9,419 nt of DNA, from NCBI GenBank assembly GCA_003483345.1, contig DMWH01000072.1, forward strand, positions 497 through 9,915, in the 5' to 3' direction. Position numbers and translations under genes: made by a program. The notes under the pieces are model-generated. The model saw only the letters and a program-made list of their open reading frames with translations. It did no database searches and had not been told where the DNA came from. Source of the stretch: Clostridiales bacterium. Lineage in GTDB: Bacteria > Bacillota > Clostridia > Tissierellales > Sedimentibacteraceae. Below are positions 1 to 5,846 of the stretch, one piece after another. Numbering within the stretch: position 1 is the first letter of the stretch; each line of letters starts with the position of its first letter.

Positions 1-69
1 GATCGTGAAGACGCCAGCCAGGTGTTTTTGGAGCATGTGAAAATGATTCATTTTTATTTGGAGAAGTAA
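1..69 (+). CDS. C-terminal end of an unidentified protein (partial)
   Basis: Frame 1 is open from the window edge and ends with TAA at 67-69, giving 22 residues that end HVKMIHFYLEK. The bulk of the gene lies outside the window. The spacing of Ala, His and Leu resembles the last helix of FCD-domain (GntR/FadR-type) regulators, but this is only an impression from a very short tail. It does not match the glucose-6-phosphate isomerase residues that should precede the fragment at 120, so the two are not one broken gene in an obvious way. Confidence 0.35.
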   Translation, partial: DREDASQVFLEHVKMIHFYLEK

Positions 70-119
70 ATAGGGGAGGACACAAGAGGACAGACCCCCA
101 GCGCGCTCCTTACTACTAA

Positions 120-242
120 GGCTATCTCACCTACTTCTTCCAAAAAGCCTGCGCCATCAGCGGCTATTTGTTAGGCGTAAATCCTTTTGATCAGCCAGGG
201 GCGGAGGCGTATAAGAAAGAGATGCGGGAGTTGATGGGGTAG
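120..242 (+). pseudogene. pgi: Glucose-6-phosphate isomerase C-terminal remnant
   Basis: The frame encodes 40 residues and a TAG stop. The core [19 protein letters not shown] is the highly conserved C-terminal signature of bacterial glucose-6-phosphate isomerase, the glycolytic enzyme interconverting glucose-6-P and fructose-6-P; it is followed by [12 protein letters not shown] as in the family. The full enzyme is about 450 residues. Here a TAA stop immediately precedes the first matching codon (GGC at 120), and the sequence before it (70-119) is REP-like rather than isomerase. The catalytic body is therefore absent and the fragment cannot be a functional enzyme. It marks a rearrangement breakpoint; an intact pgi may lie elsewhere in the genome. 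Identity of the fragment is very likely. Confidence 0.85.
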
Positions 243-252
243 AGGTGACAAG

Positions 253-340
253 GGGATGTGACATGGGGACTGTCCTCTCTGTCACGAGCGAAGCGAAGTC
301 CGAAGGGCAGACACGGGGCCTGTCCCCTCTGTCACATCCC
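253..340. repeat. REP-like palindrome doublet
   Basis: Two related hairpins lie in the same orientation. The first (258-285) pairs GTGACA with TGTCAC and GGGGAC with GTCCTC. The second (310-333) pairs GACA with TGTC and GGGG with CCCC. The units share GACA-y-GGGG-m-CTGTCC-y-CTCTGTCAC. An outer inverted repeat, GGGATGTGACA (253-263) with TGTCACATCCC (330-340), can fold the block into one cruciform. A degenerate relative (GGACA..AGAGGACAGACCCC) sits at 76-97, between the isomerase remnant and the preceding gene. This is the look of REP/BIME elements mobilised by RAYT transposases; no such transposase is in the window. Confidence 0.7.
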
Positions 341-592
341 AGGTAATGTGTTACAGGGATGTCCTACATAGGGTACAAGCAAACGGGCAGGGTTTTTTAT
401 TTCCATTGTATTCAACAATACTGCCCGATAGCTGCGGAAGAATCTTAAGGCGAAAATGTCATATATCCCCGTGAGCCCCTGAAAAGGGTCTTTTCTTTTG
501 AAAAAGTGATCTGCCACTGTCCCATTCTCGATAGTTGCAGAGGGTCTTTTTCTCCGCAATAAGAAAATTTTATCAGACTCTAAATGAAGCAC
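332..592 (-). CDS. Unrecognised minus-strand ORF, possibly a gene remnant
   Basis: An 86-codon frame runs on the minus strand from a GTG at 592 to TGA at 332-334. It does not overlap another gene, and its codon and residue mix looks protein-like, with segments such as TVADHFFKRKDPFQGL and GIYDIFALRFFRSYRAVLL. The frame continues open upstream of the GTG, so this may be the tail of a longer broken gene rather than a complete one, and there is no convincing ribosome binding site. The stop lies inside the REP doublet, which could mean that the repeat truncated it. No family was recognised; a transposase or other mobile-element remnant is possible. It may equally be a chance ORF. Confidence 0.3.
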   Translation of the reverse strand: MLHLESDKIFLLRRKRPSATIENGTVADHFFKRKDPFQGLTGIYDIFALRFFRSYRAVLLNTMEIKNPARLLVPYVGHPCNTLPGM

Positions 593-737
593 GGGGGTAC
601 CCGCAGACAGAAGAACCTCCCCAAGTGTGTTCGTTTGTGCGTGGTAGGGGTCGACGACTCTGTCGATCCGCCGGTTTATAAGGTTTAGATATTAAGGCTT
701 GAGCATTAAAAATATTTATATTATCAGGAGGATATGC

Positions 738-770
738 ATGAAGAAGAGAGAATATATGGTAATATTGTAA
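738..770 (+). CDS. Putative 10-aa leader peptide (MKKREYMVIL), copy 1
   Basis: The ATG at 738 lies six bases after AGGAGG (726-731), a good spacing, and the frame ends at TAA 768-770. The same peptide is encoded at the same place in copy 2. A second ATG at 734, only two bases after AGGAGG, opens a longer frame of 43 residues (to 865) that reads through the terminator region. Its counterpart in copy 2 has 38 residues with mostly non-synonymous differences, which argues against selection on that longer protein. The 10-aa frame is the more likely product if the leader is translated at all. Nucleotide identity alone could also reflect RNA structure. Confidence 0.35.
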   Translation: MKKREYMVIL

Positions 771-818
771 AAAGCCTTTTCGCAGCAAACATTTTAATTT
801 TATTAATTACACCAAGAG

Positions 819-840
819 AACTGCCAGGGAGCAGTTTTTT
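819..840 (+). terminator. Intrinsic terminator in leader copy 1
   Basis: AACTGC (819-824) pairs with GCAGTT (831-836) around the loop CAGGGA, and a T-run extends to 840. G-T and A-T pairing of bases 816-818 with the T-run can lengthen the stem. It lies upstream of the gene at 904 on the same strand and inside a repeated leader, so it either ends transcription from upstream or acts as an attenuator. Confidence 0.7.
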
Positions 841-868
841 GTGTGTCAAGATATTAGAAGGTTGATAT

Positions 869-880
869 TCGTTTAAACGA
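869..880. promoter_or_regulatory. 12-bp perfect palindrome TCGTTTAAACGA
   Basis: The palindrome sits between the leader terminator and the AAGGTGA ribosome binding site (891-897) of the gene at 904. It is symmetric and AT-centred, like many repressor operators. Copy 2 of the leader has no equivalent, so this element is specific to the 904 gene. Operator function is inferred from symmetry and position only. Confidence 0.3.
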
Positions 881-903
881 TTATATTATTAAGGTGATAC
901 GGG

Positions 904-2187
904 ATGGGAAAAATCAAAAACTTTCTATGGCGGGGTATACTTTTTTTTATTGTCTTTCTTATTGCTCTTGCTTTGCTTTTCATAATTAATGTAAAAGTCG
1001 AAACTTGGACTATATTAATGATTATTATAACTGGTTTCTTATCAATAACAATTGATACTGATAACAGCTCAAATAAAAAACTACACAAATCATTGAAAAT
1101 AGTTTCTCGAGCACTGTTTGCTTCATTCTCTGTATATATATTATTATCGATGTTTATTTTTGTAGATAATGTAATCCCAGAAGGCAATAGTCTTCCAGAA
1201 GAGCCATCAGTGCCAGAGCTTAGCCCAGTATTCTCATCGAAAAGCATAGGTTACGAAGAGGAGACAGTCAGTTTTTCATATAATCAATTACCGACGCAAA
1301 TTTTGGACGATATCTTCCCGATTAGCTTAAATATTTTTTCTCATCAGGAAAGTGAGTTGGAAAAAGTGCTTTTATTAAAAGAATATATAAAAGAAGACAT
1401 AGATTCGAGAATAGGATCGGAGGCAGATATAGAGTTTACTATCTTAAATAGCAGCAATGAATGGATACAATATACTGAGGAAGCAAATAAGATTAAAATT
1501 AATAATGAAGATTGTATAGAGGATTACCTAAGGAGGATTGTACTTAGGGAAAGTGCATATGATATAGGAAAAACAAGAGACCTTTGCCTGATTATTGCAA
1601 CAGATTACTATGACTTAGGGAAGGCATATGCAAAACAAAATGATAAAGAAGTAGCTATGGATAATTATATAAAGGCTATAAAGTATTATAAAGATAGCTT
1701 TAATATGAAGACAGAAAAAGGGCAATACAAATATGATTCACGAGAAATTTTTTATATATTAGGCGAAATTTATCATTCAATCGGTAATCTTTGTGATGAT
1801 AGCAACTGCCAATATGGTTACTATATGTCTTTGGCATATTATCAGCTTAGTTTCGGAAAGGAAACCAATAAAATTAATCCTTATATTTATAGTGGGATGG
1901 TAGACTTAAAAACAGCTAGACTTATGGACAATAAATCATCATATTATTTTTTGTTAGATGCCGAAAATAGCTTTTTAATAGCTTTATACTGTTCCCCTAA
2001 AGCAATAACTAGGAGAAATATTAATAAACATCTGGCAGAAGTCTATCAAAGATTAATAACTTATATCAATAATTATGGACAACCAAACGGCATGCAAAAT
2101 GTCAGCGATTACAAATCAAAAAGAGAATTGGTTATCAATGAACTTGAATCAGAAGAATTAAGTAAAATGCTACCAAGTAATAATTAG
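904..2187 (+). CDS. Membrane protein with TPR-like helical domain, unknown function
   Basis: The protein has 427 residues. It starts at ATG 904 after AAGGTGA with six-base spacing. Three hydrophobic segments (about residues 11-29, 35-51 and 68-89) anchor the N-terminus, followed by a Pro/Glu/Ser-rich linker (about 95-112). The rest is soluble and helical. Residues about 232-266, including DLGKAYAKQNDKEVAMDNYIKA, look like a tetratricopeptide repeat, with a second candidate around 283-320; TPRs usually mediate protein contacts. No catalytic motif was seen. The gene is AT-rich and stands alone between the two copies of the 200-bp leader, so recombination between them would delete it. A role in an accessory or defence process is suggested only by neighbourhood. 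The family was not recognised. Confidence 0.8.
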   Translation: MGKIKNFLWRGILFFIVFLIALALLFIINVKVETWTILMIIITGFLSITIDTDNSSNKKLHKSLKIVSRALFASFSVYILLSMFIFVDNVIPEGNSLPEEPSVPELSPVFSSKSIGYEEETVSFSYNQLPTQILDDIFPISLNIFSHQESELEKVLLLKEYIKEDIDSRIGSEADIEFTILNSSNEWIQYTEEANKIKINNEDCIEDYLRRIVLRESAYDIGKTRDLCLIIATDYYDLGKAYAKQNDKEVAMDNYIKAIKYYKDSFNMKTEKGQYKYDSREIFYILGEIYHSIGNLCDDSNCQYGYYMSLAYYQLSFGKETNKINPYIYSGMVDLKTARLMDNKSSYYFLLDAENSFLIALYCSPKAITRRNINKHLAEVYQRLITYINNYGQPNGMQNVSDYKSKRELVINELESEELSKMLPSNN

Positions 2188-2240
2188 CTGGGTCTATCCC
2201 GAACTTTATGTAAAGTCCAAATTGATGTAAAAAAGGCCAG

Positions 2241-2345
2241 TGTGTATTCCGGTGTGGTGGAGCCATAGTTCCGGAGAAAGTAAGCCACTATTCCGGATAA
2301 TGAGAGCCAGGGTTCCGGTTAATAGGGCTACAATGGATCAGAGGA
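2241..2345. mobile_element. IS21-family-like transposon end, remnant, copy A
   Basis: The block starts TGTGTATTCCGGTGTGG and contains units of the form GCCAnnnTTCCGG at 2262-2274, 2284-2296 and 2306-2318. These are spaced exactly 22 nt, with a partial unit before (TATTCCGG ending at 2252) and a decayed one after (GCTACAATGG, 2327-2336). Arrays of this kind are known at the ends of IS21-family elements, where the IstA transposase binds. No istA or istB gene is present here. A related but shortened end occurs at 9101-9159 in the same orientation. The IS21 label is inferred from the arrangement; the periodicity is seen directly. Confidence 0.6.
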
Positions 2346-2414
2346 AGCAGAGGGACGTTCTTGGATAGCTGGTTAGGGGCTAGGGGCTTGGGAACCCTGA
2401 GCTGATGCGTTGTA

Positions 2415-2434
2415 GGGGAAGATAGTATCTTCCC
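2415..2434. repeat. REP-like hairpin
   Basis: GGGAAGATA (2416-2424) and TATCTTCCC (2426-2434) form a perfect 9-bp inverted repeat around a single G. It is preceded by GTAG and followed by GCTCCC, the same frame (GTAGGgg..CCCGCtCCC) seen in REP-like elements and echoed by the GGTAGG hairpins that open the two 200-bp repeats. There is no T-run, so a terminator role is unlikely. Confidence 0.5.
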
Positions 2435-2441
2435 GCTCCCT

Positions 2442-2515
2442 TGACAGTTGGACAGTTGGTTAGTAGTTAGTTGTTAGGGGTTAGGAGTTGGAGGTTAGGA
2501 GCTAGGAGTTTGGAG
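2442..2515. repeat. Degenerate short tandem repeats (GTTAGGAG-like)
   Basis: The stretch is made of imperfect GTTAG, GTTAGGAG and GACAGTTG units, for example GGGGTTAGGAGTTGGAGG near 2476, with a similar patch GGTTAGGGGCTAGGGGC at 2371-2387. The strand bias (G/T-rich, almost no C) is marked. Together with the IS21-like end before it and the leader repeat after it, it accounts for most of the 560-bp stretch (2188-2746) that carries no large gene. Confidence 0.5.
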
Positions 2516-2626
2516 AACATTCGCTTCTGCAGGGTAGGTGGCGACGACTCTGTCGAACCGCCGTTTTTATAGTCGAGATATTAAGGTTTAGGCATTAAAA
2601 ATATTCATATAATTAGAAGGATATGC

Positions 2627-2659
2627 ATGAAGAAGAGAGAATATATGGTAATATTGTAA
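2627..2659 (+). CDS. Putative 10-aa leader peptide (MKKREYMVIL), copy 2
   Basis: It encodes the same ten residues as the copy at 738-770, preceded by AGAAGG (2615-2620) at six-base spacing, and stops at TAA 2657-2659. The alternative ATG at 2623 opens a 38-residue frame ending at TAG 2737-2739, which overlaps the terminator and abuts the HD gene start. Translation there could couple to, or disturb, terminator folding. Whether either peptide is made is not known. Confidence 0.35.
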   Translation: MKKREYMVIL

Positions 2660-2707
2660 GAAACCTATTCATAGCAAACAGTTTAACCTTATTAATTATA
2701 CCAAGAG

Positions 2708-2729
2708 AACTGCCAGGGGGCAGTTTTTT
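2708..2729 (+). terminator. Intrinsic terminator in leader copy 2
   Basis: AACTGCC (2708-2714) pairs perfectly with GGCAGTT (2719-2725) around the loop AGGG, followed by T to 2729. Copy 1 differs by one base (A for G) that breaks only the loop-closing pair. The terminator lies 17 bp before the GTG of the HD gene, so a transcript of the HD/TIR genes that starts upstream must read through it or prevent its folding. Confidence 0.75.
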
Positions 2730-2746
2730 GTGTTGTTAGAGGGAAT

Positions 2747-4003
2747 GTGAATATTTCAGAGGATATATGCGAAATGGATGCAAAAAAAACAACCCTTATG
2801 GAATGTTATATTGATGAATTTTTTAATCAGTTAGAGATATATGAGGACATTAAACATTCAAATAATTTTCATAGACAACAGTTAAATAATTCAATCCGAA
2901 TGTTTTTAAAAAACCCTAATTCCTATAATGCAGATAGGGTTTATGAAACATTCTTCAAAGCTTATTGGATGGGGATACAGGATGAAGTTAATCCATTTGT
3001 ACAATTATTAATTGAAATGAGAAGTTACGAAAAACAAGCTGGTCCTTTATTGGATGCACATAGGGACCATTATCTCCATTCTATATATGTATTTTTACTG
3101 GGTTTGTCTATTTATATTATGAACTCAAAATATCAAGAAGTTTTTAACAACACGGTGGTTGATAATAACTGCTATCCTGATTCATATAAAACAAAACATG
3201 AGGAGTTTTTTTATCGATGGGGGTTAGCTGCATTATTCCACGATATAGCGTATCCATTAGAAATCACTTTAAAGCAAGCCCAACGGTATATTGAGTTTAT
3301 ATTTTCTTATCAATGTGAAAATCGAGATGGAGATATAATTAAATTGGAGCCGCCAAATATAGATGATTTAGTTACAATAGATCCTTTGTTCCCAAGTAAT
3401 TCATTTAAACAAGAATATTATATTAAATATCCGTCTGCAGCCAATATTGAATCTTGTGTGGATCATTATATGCTCCTCGCTCACAAATTACATAATTGTT
3501 TTGATGTGAATATTAAGGATGTTTCCACAAGTTTAAAAGGATATTCCCAAGAAACGAGTCAAAAAGGTTTTATCGATCATGGTTATTACAGTGCCATTAT
3601 CATGTTGTCCTGGTATCATTCACTAATAAAGAGAACCAATTGGAATCCAGCTTATTACTACTATCCAGTTTTGGATTCTGCATCAGCTATTTTGCTTCAT
3701 AATTATTTCAAACATTGCCTGCTGAAAACCCCCTTTAGTTTGCCTGTTATGCATCCTGAACAGCATCCTATAGCATATCTTTTAATCTTATGTGATGAAC
3801 TGCAAGATTGGAATAGGGAGCCCTATAGTGTTAATGGTGTTAATGAGGTTATCAATGTAAACGATATTTTGATAACTCAAGAAATGTTGATTATTGATTA
3901 CATGTGCGTTGAAGAAGGGTATCTAGACAAGAAAAGGGGGGAAATTGATTTAGTTCTGGATACCGGGTGTATCTTTGAGAAAGGCATAATTTTTAAGAAA
4001 TAA
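2747..4003 (+). CDS. HD-domain protein, likely metal-dependent phosphohydrolase
   Basis: The protein has 418 residues. The HD signature can be followed: His cluster HRDHYLH at 105-111, then LFHD (H165, D166), DHG with Ser-Ala (D277-A283), an ALLH-like His at 318, and CDELQDW (D350). HD proteins bind one or two metals and hydrolyse phosphoester bonds of nucleotides or cyclic nucleotides; the substrate here is unknown. An N-terminal helical region of about 95 residues precedes the domain. The GTG at 2747 follows AGAGGGA closely (3-4 bases); an ATG at 2774 with AGAGGA ten bases upstream is a real alternative that would remove nine residues. The TIR-like gene starts within about 20 bp of the stop, so these genes are probably co-transcribed. 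Leader copy 2 and its terminator lie just upstream. Confidence 0.8.
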   Translation: MNISEDICEMDAKKTTLMECYIDEFFNQLEIYEDIKHSNNFHRQQLNNSIRMFLKNPNSYNADRVYETFFKAYWMGIQDEVNPFVQLLIEMRSYEKQAGPLLDAHRDHYLHSIYVFLLGLSIYIMNSKYQEVFNNTVVDNNCYPDSYKTKHEEFFYRWGLAALFHDIAYPLEITLKQAQRYIEFIFSYQCENRDGDIIKLEPPNIDDLVTIDPLFPSNSFKQEYYIKYPSAANIESCVDHYMLLAHKLHNCFDVNIKDVSTSLKGYSQETSQKGFIDHGYYSAIIMLSWYHSLIKRTNWNPAYYYYPVLDSASAILLHNYFKHCLLKTPFSLPVMHPEQHPIAYLLILCDELQDWNREPYSVNGVNEVINVNDILITQEMLIIDYMCVEEGYLDKKRGEIDLVLDTGCIFEKGIIFKK

Positions 4004-4023
4004 ATATGAAGGTAGGTATAAGT

Positions 4024-4413
4024 ATGGAAAAGAAGAGCACATATATTAGTTTTGATTATGATAATGACTTGGCTCTTAAAAATCTATTAGTTGGTCAATC
4101 AAGGCTTGAAGATTCTCCCTTTAGTATCAAAGACGTGTCAATTAAAGTGGCAGTAACAACCGATTGGAAAGCCGATGCACGCAGAAGAATAAAAGGAAGT
4201 GATGTAGTTGCTGTTATATGCGGCGAACATACAAATAATGCTCAAGGTGTGTCCATTGAAATTGAAATAGCACAAGAAGAAAAAATTCCGTATTTCCTCT
4301 TATGGGGATATGCTGACAAAACTTGTTATAAACCTAAAGCTGCACGCCCATCAGACAAAATATACAATTGGACTTGGGATAATCTGAAAAAACTTATTAA
4401 TGGCGAAAGGTAA
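4024..4413 (+). CDS. TIR-like protein (MTH538/DUF1863, ThsB superfamily)
   Basis: The protein has 129 residues from the ATG at 4024. This start is chosen over 4006 because GGTAGG (4011-4016) is well spaced and the family begins with a short leader before the first strand. The domain is compact and alone: STYISFDYDND (first strand and loop), DWKADARRRIKGSDVVAVICGEHT (helix, strand), then GVSIEIEIAQEEKIPYFLLWG, where Glu79 or Glu81 sits at the position of the TIR NADase glutamate, and an end rich in KPKAA and YNWTWDNL. ThsB proteins of Thoeris belong to this superfamily and make ADP-ribose-derived signals upon phage infection; this short type is not a canonical ThsB. Close downstream of the HD gene and 73 bp before the second TIR gene, it is probably part of one operon. 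Confidence 0.8.
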   Translation: MEKKSTYISFDYDNDLALKNLLVGQSRLEDSPFSIKDVSIKVAVTTDWKADARRRIKGSDVVAVICGEHTNNAQGVSIEIEIAQEEKIPYFLLWGYADKTCYKPKAARPSDKIYNWTWDNLKKLINGER

Positions 4414-4486
4414 ACAAATACTGGAGACTCGCCAAAACATTATGGAAATATTTTGCTTATGAATGTTAGATAAGGGGGCTAATATT

Positions 4487-4954
4487 ATGAAAGTTTTTAT
4501 ATCACATAAATATGAAGATAGTATTACAGCTAATCAAATTCTCGAAAAGCTTAAAGAATTAAAGGTAGATGCATATCTAGATTTGCTTGATACAAATTTA
4601 TTATTTGAGGGTGAAAAGTTAACAAAGCATATTAAGGATAGATTAAATGAGTGTACAGACCTGATGGCAGTAGTATCCAATAATACTCAATCATCGTGGT
4701 GGGTTCCATTTGAGATTGGTATGGCTGCACAACAAGATTTCCCTATCGTAAATTATCTAAAAGATGGAGTTACATTGCCTGATTATTTATCTTACTGGCC
4801 AAAACTAAAAAGTTTAAATGATATCAGCAAATATGTTGAAGCAAAACAATATGTTCAAAAGCAAATACTTAATGAAGCTTTATCGAAATCGCATTATTCA
4901 TTAAAAGGAACACCTACAAGCAGATTTTATCAGGAATTAAAATCCAGATTATAG
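4487..4954 (+). CDS. TIR-domain protein, probable NADase or NAD-derived signal synthase
   Basis: The protein has 155 residues from the ATG at 4487, preceded by AAGGGGG at eight-base spacing; a longer frame from 4463 lacks such a site. It is a TIR domain: strand A and box 1 KVFISHKYED (2-11), an AYLD strand, the LLFEGEKLTKHIKDRL region, DLMAVVSNNTQSSWWVPFEIGMA with Glu76 as the likely catalytic residue, then a strand FPIVNYL and a C-terminal helical tail of about 45 residues. Bacterial TIRs cleave NAD+ or convert it to cyclic ADP-ribose isomers in anti-phage defence. No effector domain is fused to it, so its partner should be a neighbour: the HD protein, the TIR-like protein or the membrane CBS protein. 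The enzymatic role is inferred from the fold. Confidence 0.82.
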   Translation: MKVFISHKYEDSITANQILEKLKELKVDAYLDLLDTNLLFEGEKLTKHIKDRLNECTDLMAVVSNNTQSSWWVPFEIGMAAQQDFPIVNYLKDGVTLPDYLSYWPKLKSLNDISKYVEAKQYVQKQILNEALSKSHYSLKGTPTSRFYQELKSRL

Positions 4955-5150
4955 CTACACAATATAAACGCGTAGCTTAGCCTTGCATATGCAGACTTGG
5001 CTTTCCAAGGAATGTAATAATCTTTGTGTAAATCCTTCATAGATCAAATGTCTGAGCAATCGCCAGGGAGCTTTCCCAGGATGGTAATGAATAAGTTCTC
5101 TGCACAAGTCGGCCATGCAATTATTACATTAAACTAGTGAGGGAGAGGAA

Positions 5151-5846
5151 ATGGATTATAAGTTTTCAAAGGATGCTATATTTAATTACATATTGTTACT
5201 GGTAACATTTTTAATAATTTGTGGTATGTTAATAGTTTTACACAATTGGGGAATATGTGATTTTACAATTGAAATGAACAGTTTAGATAACATAATTTTT
5301 AGTCTACCTATGGTAGCATTATATCTGCTGGTTTTTCTGGCTGCTACGGCAGGGTTTGCTAGAGGGAAATATATGTTGGAGAAACTTCCTCTGAATATGC
5401 GCCTTCAGGAAGAATTGAAAACCAGAACCATGGAGCGTGCGAACATAAAGGCAAAAATCAGATCCGGTTCACAAGTTAAATTGAAAGATAGTTTCTCTGA
5501 CGCACTAAACAATCTGGTAGCTTCCCGATTATCAATACTTGCAGTGATCGATAATAAAAATGAGGTGACCGGAGTGCTCACCTCTACCGATTTACTGCTA
5601 TATATTCAGGAAAAATTAAAGGACAACGAAGAAAATCAACTGCTAGATTTGCATAACGTAAAAGTGAGCGACTTAAAACTCAGTGAACCAAAGGCGGTGG
5701 AGGTGCATGAGCAACTGCAATCAGTTATCGAAACCATGATCCAACACCAGCACCCTAAATTAATTGTTACAGATAAAGGTAAATTTAGTGGAACGGTTGA
5801 TTCTCTTGATATTCTTGCTGAATTAATAGAAGAGCAACTCTGTTAG
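5151..5846 (+). CDS. Two-helix membrane protein with a C-terminal CBS pair
   Basis: The protein has 231 residues, with ATG after GGGAGAGG. Hydrophobic segments at about 10-31 and 47-70 form a hairpin anchor. A charged helical linker (about 75-105, KTRTMERANIKAKI) follows. A CBS pair then runs 108-155 (SILAVIDNKNEVTGVLTSTDLL) and 172-228 (KLIVTDKGKFSGTVDSLDIL). CBS pairs bind adenine nucleotides such as AMP, ATP, NAD or cyclic dinucleotides and switch attached domains. With only a short membrane hairpin attached, the protein could be a ligand-gated membrane effector or a sensor. It lies 196 bp after the TIR gene; the gap holds a small CC-A-GGGA/TCCC-A-GG hairpin at 5063-5080 and no clear terminator, so membership in the TIR cluster is possible but not shown. 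Confidence 0.75.
   Translation: MDYKFSKDAIFNYILLLVTFLIICGMLIVLHNWGICDFTIEMNSLDNIIFSLPMVALYLLVFLAATAGFARGKYMLEKLPLNMRLQEELKTRTMERANIKAKIRSGSQVKLKDSFSDALNNLVASRLSILAVIDNKNEVTGVLTSTDLLLYIQEKLKDNEENQLLDLHNVKVSDLKLSEPKAVEVHEQLQSVIETMIQHQHPKLIVTDKGKFSGTVDSLDILAELIEEQLC

Larger units (their letters stand above)
643..845 (+). repeat. 200-bp leader repeat, copy 1
   Basis: This block recurs at 2533-2734 in the same orientation, about 85% identical by eye. It begins with a REP-like hairpin (TCGAC, loop GACTCT, GTCGA). An AT-rich stretch follows with conserved AGATATTAAGG and GCATTAAAAATATT. Next comes a Shine-Dalgarno AGGAGG, then a 37-nt run (734-770) identical in both copies that carries overlapping ATGs, and last an intrinsic terminator. 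It ends about 60 bp before the start of the membrane/TPR gene at 904. Copy 2 stands in the same place before the HD gene. The order of signals suggests a transcribed leader with conditional termination; a duplicated non-autonomous element is the alternative. Confidence 0.8.
2533..2734 (+). repeat. 200-bp leader repeat, copy 2
   Basis: This is the second copy of the block at 643-845. It keeps the order: REP-like hairpin (GCGAC, GACTCT, GTCGA), the AGATATTAAGG and GGCATTAAAAATATT stretches, a weaker Shine-Dalgarno (AGAAGG), the identical 37-nt run at 2623-2659, then AGCAAAC and the terminator. It ends about 12 bp before the GTG start of the HD gene at 2747, closer than copy 1 is to its gene. 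The shared placement before two unrelated accessory genes suggests a portable regulatory leader. Confidence 0.8.

Noticed and set aside
700..731. Sigma-A promoter in the leader (TTGAGC with TATATT)
   Set aside because: The spacing between the boxes is about 12 bp, too short, and copy 2 does not keep the -35-like box; no promoter was called.
573..788. 71-codon minus-strand frame
   Set aside because: Antisense to leader copy 1; copy 2 does not preserve it, and it has no motif.
873..1247. 124-codon minus-strand frame
   Set aside because: Lies antisense to the N-terminal membrane region of the 904 gene and has no ribosome binding site or recognisable motif; a shadow.
643..2734. CRISPR array or retron RNA
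   Set aside because: There are only two long copies about 1.9 kb apart, no short regular repeats with spacers, and no reverse transcriptase or cas gene in the window.
4006..4954. Canonical Thoeris system
   Set aside because: The TIR-like protein is of the ThsB superfamily, but no ThsA (SIR2/SLOG or macro-domain) gene is in the window, so the name is not justified.
4953..4977. Terminator after the TIR gene
   Set aside because: AGCTAC/GTAGCT can pair, but the loop is 13 nt and no T-run follows, so termination there is not supported.
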